From the NCBI GenBank assembly GCA_964619955.1, contig CAZUJF010000018.1:42770-106769 (forward strand): 64,000 nt of DNA, written 5' to 3'. This document shows, one piece after another, positions 58,414-64,000 of this stretch. Below the pieces are notes generated by a model. It was given only the letters and a program-made list of their open reading frames with translations, searched no databases and had not been told where the DNA came from. Made by a program: the position numbers and the translations under genes. Source of the DNA: JACQFK01 sp964619955 (GTDB lineage Bacteria; Planctomycetota; MHYJ01; JACPRB01). The stretch's first letter is position 1. Each line of letters starts with the position of its first letter.

Positions 58414-61142
58414 CGGAGCACCCGCACGTCCGATTTCGTCATGTCTCCGCCGAGCACGACCGTGGCGCCGTGTTTGAGATCCTTCAAATCCAGCTTCACG
58501 ATCTTGTCCGCGGTCCCGGCGCCCGTCCAGGCGAGCTCGATCTTGTACTCGCCGGCGACCTCAAGGTCGCGCACGCCGAGCGGGGTCCACTCGTCCGCGA
58601 TGACCTTGCCTCCGCGCCGGAGCACGACCTTGGCGAAGGGGGCGACGTTGACCCGGAGCGTCCAGAGTCCCTCGTATTCGAGGAGGCGGGAAAGCCCGTC
58701 CCTCAGGACGGCGCCCTGCGGGCCCGCCTTGAAGGCGAAATCGGGGTCGCCGCCCAGCGCCTGCAGTTTGAGCAGGCGCTCGCGCAGCGCCCGGGCGGAG
58801 GTCTTCACCTCGGGCTTGAGCCAGGACTCGCCGGGGCCGCCCGCGACGAGTTCGCGCGCGGCGTTTTCGGCGGCGGACTGGACGTCGAGCAGGGCGCGCT
58901 GCAGCTGGTCCGAGAACTCCTGGTGCAGTTCGCCGGCCGACTGGTAGGCGGGACGAAGTTTTTCAAGCGCGGCGGGGCCTTCGGCGGCCAGCGCGGCGAG
59001 GCCCGCCTCCCACCGGATGCGGCGGTTCTTGAGGTCCGTCTCATGGGCGGCGAGGGCCTTGTCGATCTCCTGGATCAGGCCGTGTTTGGGCTTGATCCGC
59101 CTGAGATTGTCGCTGTCGGCCTTCATGGCCGCCCAATCCTTCGCGCCGAGATGTTCGCGGGCGATGGCTTCCAGCTTGTCGAGACCGCTCGTGTCGATCT
59201 TGGAGGTGTAGTAGAACGCGCCGAGGATCACCCCCAGGCAGAGCACGGCGGCCGCGGCGGCGCCCGTGATGAGGGGATGCTGGCGCATCTGACGCCGGAC
59301 GCGGCGCCAGAATCCGGGCTCCTGGGCGCTGATGTCCTCGTCGTTGAGGAAGCGCTTGATGTCCTCGGCCAGCTCGAGGGCGGTCTGGTAGCGGTCCGCG
59401 GGCGCCTTTTCGAGCGCCTTCATGCAGATGGTTTCGAGGGGGCGGGGGACGGGACGGGGCCGGTTCGGACCCTCGGGGTTCTCCAGGAGCGCCGTCTGGA
59501 TGGCGATGTTGGGGCGCTCGGGGAGCTGGGTGACGATGGCGTTCAGCACGATGCGGACGTTGCCGCCGACGAAGGGCGGGCGGCCCGTGAGCATTTCATA
59601 GAGCACGGCGCCGAGGCTGTAGACGTCCGTGCGCGCGTCGACGTCCTTGTTCCGCCCTTCCGCCTGCTCCGGGGCCATGTAGGAGGGGGTTCCCTTGACG
59701 GCGCCCGTGACGGTGTTCTGGCTGGTGGACATTTCGACTTCTTTGGCGAGGCCGAAATCGACGACGTAGGGGTTGCCCGTCTTGTCCACCAGGACGTTGT
59801 GGGGTTTGACGTCGCGATGGACGACGGGGGGGTTGTTCGAATGGGCGGTGTGAAGCGCCTCGCAGATCATGCGCATGATGCCCAGGAACTTCTTCGGATC
59901 GCTGTTGTAGAGGGTGTCGCTGTTCCGTTCCTTCCCGCCGTGGATCACCTCGAGGAGCGAGCCTCCCTCGATGTAGTCCATGCTGAGGTAGAAGCGGTTG
60001 CTCATGCTCCCCATCTCGTAGATCCGGATGATGTTGGGGTGCCTGAGTTTCGCGGACATGCGGGCTTCGCGCTGGAAATCCATCACCGCCTGGGATCCCG
60101 TGGAGGTTTCGGAATCGCCGGGATCCTGGTCGCGGAGGAACTTCAGGGCGACGAACTGGGCCAGCGTGGTGTCCCAGGCCTTGTAGACCACGCCGGCGCC
60201 GCCCCGGCCGAGTTCCTTCAGCAGGATGTATTTGCCGAAGACGCGCTGGGCCTCCTTGGCCGCGTCGATCACCTCCTTGGGGGCGGATTTGAGGGGGGCG
60301 TACGAGCGCCCGCCGGTGGAGGTCCGGGGCGTCTCGTCCGGCGCGACGGAGCGGGAACGGGAGGCGGATTTCGTGCTCCCGGTGGAGGTCGTGCGCGGCG
60401 TCTCGCCCAGCACCACGGTCGGGTCCACGGAGCCGCTCGACTCGCCTGCGCCGCCGAGCACGATGGTGGGTTCCGCCGCCGGGGCGGCCGGGGGAGGCGG
60501 CGCCTTCGGGCTGATCGTGCCCATGTCCAGCATGGTGTCGCCGCCGCCGGGGGGAACGCTGCCCAGAAGGCTTTCCTGATCGGGAAGCGGCGGGGGGGCG
60601 GCGGGGCGCAGGGGGTTCATGTCCAGGATCGTTTCGCCCGAACCCAGAGGCACGCGTCCCAGGAGGCTCTCCTGTTCGGGCAGGCTGTTCTTCGCCGCCG
60701 GGGGAGGCGCCCGCCGCACCGGGGACCCCATGTCGAGCAGGGTTTCACCCGCCTGGCCGCCGGGAAGTCCCGCCAGGCTCTCCAGCGTCACGGGGGCGGT
60801 GGGAGCGCTGCTCTGCGCTTTGGGTTTCAAGGGTTTCCTGCAGTTGGCGCAGGCGTAGGCCCGGCCCGGGTTGAACAGGCGGACGCGGTGGAAGGCGCCG
60901 CAGGCCGCGCAGGTGGCCAGGGCCTGGGTCTCCGACTCGAGGGCCTCGAGGACCAGCGCGGACGCCAGCAGTCCGCTGCGGACAAGAACCTCGTTGAGCG
61001 GAGGCAGTCCCGCGCCGATCGCCTGGAGCGTCCTGCGCTCCCGGACGATTTTTTCCAGCGTGGACTGCGCCACCAGATTTCTTGCAATCAGAAGGCGGCA
61101 GAGGTCGTCCTCGCCGCCGCCGATCGTCAGCGAATCAGCCAT
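58410..61142 (-). CDS. Membrane Ser/Thr protein kinase with N-terminal zinc ribbon and Thr-motif repeats
   Basis: 910 residues. Residues 1-75 resemble the small helical domain found at the N-terminus of type II secretion ATPases. A CxxC...CxxC zinc ribbon (C78, C81, C98, C101) follows. Residues 130-250 contain repeated short motifs, 'GETLLDM', 'GETILDM', 'GDTMLDM', 'EPTIVLG' and 'DPTVVLG', in a Pro-rich linker. The Hanks-type kinase domain spans about 304-600: glycine loop 'LGRGGAGVVYKAWD', catalytic K334, HRD 442-444, DFG 462-464 and 'GTPSYMAPEQ'. A membrane helix lies at about 623-645, with a helical extracytoplasmic part and a beta-rich end. It heads a four-gene operon. Confidence 0.9.
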   Translation of the reverse strand: MADSLTIGGGEDDLCRLLIARNLVAQSTLEKIVRERRTLQAIGAGLPPLNEVLVRSGLLASALVLEALESETQALATCAACGAFHRVRLFNPGRAYACANCRKPLKPKAQSSAPTAPVTLESLAGLPGGQAGETLLDMGSPVRRAPPPAAKNSLPEQESLLGRVPLGSGETILDMNPLRPAAPPPLPDQESLLGSVPPGGGDTMLDMGTISPKAPPPPAAPAAEPTIVLGGAGESSGSVDPTVVLGETPRTTSTGSTKSASRSRSVAPDETPRTSTGGRSYAPLKSAPKEVIDAAKEAQRVFGKYILLKELGRGGAGVVYKAWDTTLAQFVALKFLRDQDPGDSETSTGSQAVMDFQREARMSAKLRHPNIIRIYEMGSMSNRFYLSMDYIEGGSLLEVIHGGKERNSDTLYNSDPKKFLGIMRMICEALHTAHSNNPPVVHRDVKPHNVLVDKTGNPYVVDFGLAKEVEMSTSQNTVTGAVKGTPSYMAPEQAEGRNKDVDARTDVYSLGAVLYEMLTGRPPFVGGNVRIVLNAIVTQLPERPNIAIQTALLENPEGPNRPRPVPRPLETICMKALEKAPADRYQTALELAEDIKRFLNDEDISAQEPGFWRRVRRQMRQHPLITGAAAAAVLCLGVILGAFYYTSKIDTSGLDKLEAIAREHLGAKDWAAMKADSDNLRRIKPKHGLIQEIDKALAAHETDLKNRRIRWEAGLAALAAEGPAALEKLRPAYQSAGELHQEFSDQLQRALLDVQSAAENAARELVAGGPGESWLKPEVKTSARALRERLLKLQALGGDPDFAFKAGPQGAVLRDGLSRLLEYEGLWTLRVNVAPFAKVVLRRGGKVIADEWTPLGVRDLEVAGEYKIELAWTGAGTADKIVKLDLKDLKHGATVVLGGDMTKSDVRVLR

Positions 61143-61182
61143 GGAATCAGATCCGGAGCCTGTCCTGGTGTCCCGCTACCCG

Positions 61183-61218
61183 GTCACGGCACCAACCATA
61201 CCGTATGCCCCCGTGGCA
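61183..61218 (-). CDS. Possible 11-codon leaderless upstream ORF of the kinase operon
   Basis: An ATG at 61218 lies six bases after TATACT and opens an 11-codon frame (MPRGHTVWLVP) ending in TGA. It is not in frame with the kinase gene. The start sits inside a small hairpin (TATGCC/GGCATA, 61204-61220) at the predicted 5' end of the mRNA. Confidence 0.25.
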
Positions 61219-61225
61219 TAGGCGA

Positions 61226-61231
61226 AGTATA
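61226..61231 (-). promoter_or_regulatory. -10 box of the kinase operon
   Basis: TATACT on the minus strand with a TTGAAA about 15 bases upstream. The kinase ATG is about 83 bases downstream, leaving a leader that begins with a 6-bp hairpin. Confidence 0.5.
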
Positions 61232-61282
61232 GCCCGGGAAGCGGCTTTTCAAGCGTTTTGTTGAAGATTAATTCCACTTTAT

Positions 61283-61966
61283 TCAGGACGGGGTCACATG
61301 CCGCCGGCAGCGGCGGAACACGGCGTCCCATTGCGGCGGAGTCAATCGGCCGGTGTTCGTGTTCTGACGGCTGGGGTGATAGGAATTCACCAGGAGGCGT
61401 CCGTCCGGCAGACGTTGTTCCACATCGTGACCGAACGGGTAATCGCGCGGACGAAGCCCGAGAACCTTCAAGAGAGCCTGCTGGGCGATGCGGCCCAGGA
61501 CCAGATAGACGGTGAGCGTCCCGGCCAGATGCCGGATCTCCTCGGCGAGGTACGGGCGGCAGGCCGTCAGTTCGGCGGGCAGCGGTTTGTTGTCCGGCGG
61601 GGCGCAGCGCGCGGCCGCGCCGATCCAGACCCCGGCCAGTTTCAAACCGTCGCCGGGACCCGTGCTGGTCGGGCGGCTGGCGAAACCGTGACGAAACAAG
61701 GCTCCGTACAACCAGATCCCGGAGGAATCCCAGCTGAACATCCGGCCCGTCTTGTTGGCGCCATGGACCCCGGGGGCCAGGCCGACGATGAGGAGCCGGG
61801 CCCGTTCGTCGCCCCAGCCCGGCACGGGTTTGCATCGATGATCCGGCCAGCGCGAGCGGGAGTCCGCGAGGTAGCGGACCAGGCGGGGACAGGCGTTGCA
61901 GGAGGATATTCGAGAGGCCAGACGGGCCAGCCCGGGATCGGCGGGGACATCGTATTCAGGAGCCAT
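61283..61966 (-). CDS. Type-5 uracil-DNA glycosylase (UdgB-like)
   Basis: 227 residues. The family-5 pattern is clear: 'LASRISSCNACPRLVRYL' (cluster cysteines), 'KPVPGWGDERARLLIVGLAPGVHGANKTGRMFSWDSSGIWLYGALFRHGF' (motif 1 GLAPG-HGANRTGR type) and the late 'VNSYHPSRQNTNTG' (motif 3 with the histidine). These enzymes carry a [4Fe-4S] cluster and remove uracil and other deaminated bases from DNA. The gene is single and divergent from the DinB-like gene. Its -10 box is nine bases from the start. Confidence 0.93.
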   Translation of the reverse strand: MAPEYDVPADPGLARLASRISSCNACPRLVRYLADSRSRWPDHRCKPVPGWGDERARLLIVGLAPGVHGANKTGRMFSWDSSGIWLYGALFRHGFASRPTSTGPGDGLKLAGVWIGAAARCAPPDNKPLPAELTACRPYLAEEIRHLAGTLTVYLVLGRIAQQALLKVLGLRPRDYPFGHDVEQRLPDGRLLVNSYHPSRQNTNTGRLTPPQWDAVFRRCRRHVTPS

Positions 61967-61975
61967 TGGCAGGTG

Positions 61976-61981
61976 AGTATA
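61976..61981 (-). promoter_or_regulatory. -10 box of the glycosylase gene, leaderless type
   Basis: TATACT on the minus strand, nine bases before the ATG at 61966. Confidence 0.45.
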
Positions 61982-62091
61982 GAGCGGGGACGCCCTTCAG
62001 GGGCCCCCGACAAACGACGCAACATAACGGTCATTATCGGACGTTATTATGGGGCCCCCAGAGGGAACTCGCGCTCTTCCTCACCCCTCGA

Positions 62092-62097
62092 TACAAT
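62092..62097 (+). promoter_or_regulatory. -10 box of the DinB-like gene, leaderless type
   Basis: TACAAT, nine bases before the ATG at 62107. No ribosome-binding site is visible between them. Confidence 0.4.
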
Positions 62098-62106
62098 CCC
62101 CCGCTC

Positions 62107-62604
62107 ATGAACAAAGCCACCGTCATCCGGAATCTCAAGCGCTCCCTGGAGCTGATCATCCCGTTCTTCGATTCCGGACCGGAACTCCTGCGGCGCAGTT
62201 ACTCGCCCGGGAAATGGACCCTGCGCCAGCTGCTCTGCCACGTGGTCGATTCGGAGCTGGTCTTTCACGCCCGCTGCCGGCATGTCCTCTCCGAGCCCGG
62301 CGTGGCGGTCGTCCCCTTCGACCAGGACAAGTGGGCCCGGACCCTGATGTACCCCCAGCGCGACATCATGCTCATGCGCCGCCTCCTGGTCTCCAACCGG
62401 GAGTCCCTCATCGAACTCCTGGACCTGCTTCCGGAGGCCATTTTCGGGCGCGCCGGCGTCCACCCCGAAATGCCCTCGTACCGGGCCTGGGACATCGTGA
62501 CCAAGGCGTCCACGCACATGATGCATCACTATGGGCAGATGGTCGCGATCCGGGACGGCCGGGAATGGACGCCGTCCGCCGAAGCCCCGCCCGACGACGC
62601 ATGA
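62107..62604 (+). CDS. DinB-like four-helix metal-binding protein
   Basis: 165 residues from ATG 62107. DinB/YfiT-type landmarks are 'SYSPGKWTLRQLLCHVVDSELVFHARCRHVL', with the first metal histidine, and 'STHMMHHYGQMVAIRDGREW', with the C-terminal histidine pair. The fold binds a divalent metal. Members include thiol transferases and proteins of unknown function, so no substrate is assigned. The stop overlaps the next start (ATGA). Confidence 0.8.
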   Translation: MNKATVIRNLKRSLELIIPFFDSGPELLRRSYSPGKWTLRQLLCHVVDSELVFHARCRHVLSEPGVAVVPFDQDKWARTLMYPQRDIMLMRRLLVSNRESLIELLDLLPEAIFGRAGVHPEMPSYRAWDIVTKASTHMMHHYGQMVAIRDGREWTPSAEAPPDDA

Positions 62605-63485
62605 GCTATCTCTGGATGCTGGCGGGCGCCTTCAGCTTCGCCACCATGTCGGCGCTCAGCCGGGAACTCGCCTCCGGCTCCGACTGGCGGCTGCTGGCCC
62701 TGGTCCGGGCCGGCCTGATGCTGCTGTTCTCCCTGATCTGGGCCCTGGGAACCGGGGCGCGCCTGGTCCTGCGGGCCCCGCCGATGCTCTGGATGCGCAG
62801 CCTCGTGGGAAGCCTCGGGATGCTGTTCACCTTCTACTCTCTGACCCACCTTCCGATCTCGGAGGCGGTGACCCTGCTGAACATCTATCCCCTCTGGGTG
62901 GCGTTGCTGGCCTGGGGCCTGGGGACGCGGCCTTCCGCCGGCACCTGGGTCGCGATCGCCGTCGGAGTGGCCGGGGTCCTGCTGGTCGCGCAGCCCCAGT
63001 TCGAATCCTCGCGCCTCGCCCTGGGCGTCGCCATCGCCAGTTCGTTCTGCACGTCCCTGGTGCTTCACGGTTTGAGCCGTCTGGGACCGCAGGGCACCTG
63101 GGCGGTGATCGTCCATTTCGGCGCGCTTTCGACGCTCAGTTCAGGCGCCGCGTTCCTCTTCACCGCGGGCCCGTCCGCGCCGCTGCTCGAGACGCCCTCG
63201 CATCTGGCCCTGCTGCTCGGCGTCGGCCTGACCGGCACCCTCGGGCAGTTCGCCCTGACCCGGGCCTTCGCCGCGGGCGACACGTCGAAAGTGTCCGTGG
63301 TAGGCCTCAGCCAGCTGGTGTTCGCCGCGGCTTACGACACGCTGCTCTTCGGGCGCCGCCACGGTCTCATGACCCTGGCCGGGATGGCGCTCGTGGCGGC
63401 GCCGACGGCATGGCTGCTCGTCCGTTCACGACGGCCAGCAGGCCCTCCAGCGCCTCCCGCTGCCGCGTCATCCCCAGGACCCTGA
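62601..63485 (+). CDS. EamA/RhaT-family (DMT) membrane transporter
   Basis: 294 residues with about ten membrane segments in two EamA repeats ('SYLWMLAGAFSFATMSALSREL' and 'LALGVAIASSFCTSLVLHGLSRLG'). 'LTHLPISEAVTLLNIYPLWVALLAW' and 'TRAFAAGDTSKVSVVGLSQLVFAAAYDTLLFG' are typical. It probably exports metabolites or amino acids; the substrate is unknown. It is coupled to the DinB-like gene. Its 3' end overlaps the convergent peptidase gene by 119 bases, an unusually long overlap that affects only the two weakly conserved C-terminal tails. Confidence 0.88.
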   Translation: MSYLWMLAGAFSFATMSALSRELASGSDWRLLALVRAGLMLLFSLIWALGTGARLVLRAPPMLWMRSLVGSLGMLFTFYSLTHLPISEAVTLLNIYPLWVALLAWGLGTRPSAGTWVAIAVGVAGVLLVAQPQFESSRLALGVAIASSFCTSLVLHGLSRLGPQGTWAVIVHFGALSTLSSGAAFLFTAGPSAPLLETPSHLALLLGVGLTGTLGQFALTRAFAAGDTSKVSVVGLSQLVFAAAYDTLLFGRRHGLMTLAGMALVAAPTAWLLVRSRRPAGPPAPPAAASSPGP

Positions 63486-63945
63486 GCGGCGGCAGATGGA
63501 CGAAGCCGCAGGGCCCGTCGAAACGCTGCAGGGCCCGGTAGTAGACGTGGTTGCACAGGAAGGTCCCCGCGTGGTGGGACAGCGCCGCCGGCAGCCCGGC
63601 TCGCGACCAGCGCCGCAGGATGCGCGTCCACGGCAGGCGCCCCTCACGGATCCAGGGCCCGTCGCGTTCGATGGGACGCTGCCGGCGCCACGGGGGCGTC
63701 TCGTGGAAATCCAGATTGAGGGCGAGCTTCTCGAGGGAGAGCCGCTTCCGGGATTCCGCCAGCCCGAGCAGGATCAAGACCGCGGGCCTGCGCTCCCGGA
63801 GCGTCCGATACAGGAGTCGCTCGGCGCGGATCCAGTCCACCGGAAGCACGACGCCGCCGGCCTCGAGCGCGAGTTCCCCGCTCGGGTTCCGCAGATGCGG
63901 GCCCCAAGGGGCGAATCCCGCCACGAGCGTTTGCACGGCGGACAT
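63367..63945 (-). CDS. pcp: Pyroglutamyl-peptidase I (C15 family)
   Basis: 192 residues from ATG 63945; a TTG nine bases upstream is inside a hairpin and less likely. The catalytic triad of C15 peptidases is recognisable: Glu in 'LSLEKLALNLDF', Cys in 'SHHAGTFLCNHVYY' and His in 'GFVHLPPL'. The N-terminal 'TLVAGFAPWGPHLRNPS' also fits. It removes N-terminal pyroglutamate from peptides in the cytoplasm. The protein is slightly short and its last 20 residues are Pro/Ala-rich and overlap the transporter gene. Confidence 0.85.
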   Translation of the reverse strand: MSAVQTLVAGFAPWGPHLRNPSGELALEAGGVVLPVDWIRAERLLYRTLRERRPAVLILLGLAESRKRLSLEKLALNLDFHETPPWRRQRPIERDGPWIREGRLPWTRILRRWSRAGLPAALSHHAGTFLCNHVYYRALQRFDGPCGFVHLPPLRVLGMTRQREALEGLLAVVNGRAAMPSAPPRAPSRPGS

Positions 63946-63952
63946 TATGAAC

Positions 63953-63976
63953 AACCCTCGCCTAAAGGCGAGGGTT
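63953..63976. repeat. Perfect 10-bp inverted repeat hairpin upstream of pcp
   Basis: AACCCTCGCC and GGCGAGGGTT are separated by TAAA. No long T-run follows in either direction. It lies directly before pcp and could be a terminator for a gene beyond the window or an operator. Confidence 0.4.
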
Positions 63977-64000
63977 TCACATAACGGCTAGAAGCCGGAT

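Noticed and set aside
63953..63976. CRISPR repeat or attachment site at the window end.
   Set aside because: There is only one copy and no spacer array or integrase is visible in the window.

Overview
The window is GC-rich chromosomal DNA from a Gram-negative, aerobic or facultative bacterium. I place it in or near the Planctomycetota/PVC group by inference. The markers are two secreted beta-propeller/HEAT proteins of the PVC dehydrogenase type (one with a c-type heme domain), a DUF1080 (3-keto-disaccharide hydrolase) lipoprotein, a membrane Ser/Thr kinase with a zinc ribbon, 14-blade secreted propeller proteins and a giant sorted surface protein. Coding density is very high: no stretch over 300 bases lacks a gene. 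At least nine gene junctions use an ATGA stop/start overlap. Many -10 boxes lie only 6-12 bases from the start codon, so leaderless mRNAs look common. TGA is used as an ordinary stop throughout.

Layout. 1-9109: end of a SurA/PpiD-like chaperone, an SH3 protein with a long leader, a TSUP transporter, then (minus strand) a PD40 propeller lipoprotein coupled to a DUF1080 lipoprotein with an in-frame UGA, then a DUF885 relative and moaC. 9193-12228: asd, truA and a GT4 glycosyltransferase. 12191-22360 (minus): an eight-gene operon with an HTH-EIIA regulator, two HyfB-like and one HyfF-like antiporter subunits, HyfC-, HyfE- and HyfG-like subunits and a ferredoxin-HyfI fusion. The large subunit lacks the NiFe-ligating cysteines, so this is an energy-converting-hydrogenase-related (Ehr-type) complex, not a hydrogenase. 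A sigma-54 promoter and upstream dyad precede it, and next to it is an NtrB/NtrC-like pair (22581-25216). 25318-29857: ppa, a phosphoesterase, hpf, ptsN, ptsH and ptsI, a regulatory PTS with no sugar permease.

29951-44206: exported proteins that share a small beta-rich domain, two of them with DnaJ-like CxxCxGxG zinc motifs; a zinc aminopeptidase, aconitase and the two PVC propeller proteins. 44313-47756: a coiled-coil protein and a MamK-like actin homologue, then sixA and an SGNH hydrolase. 47749-61142 (minus): an operon of Ser/Thr kinase, outer-membrane barrel, helical repeat protein and a 2813-residue surface protein. 61283-63945: type-5 uracil-DNA glycosylase, DinB-like protein, EamA transporter and pyroglutamyl peptidase.

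Most notable: (1) a probable selenocysteine codon at a cysteine position of a DUF1080 protein, followed by a 9-bp hairpin with a GGUCA loop; (2) the Ehr complex wired to sigma-54 and PTS signalling; (3) a MamK-like filament protein with a coiled-coil partner and no other magnetosome genes; (4) pervasive leaderless transcription, including leaderless mini-ORFs. No database search or folding program was run. Family statements rest on recognising sequence motifs.
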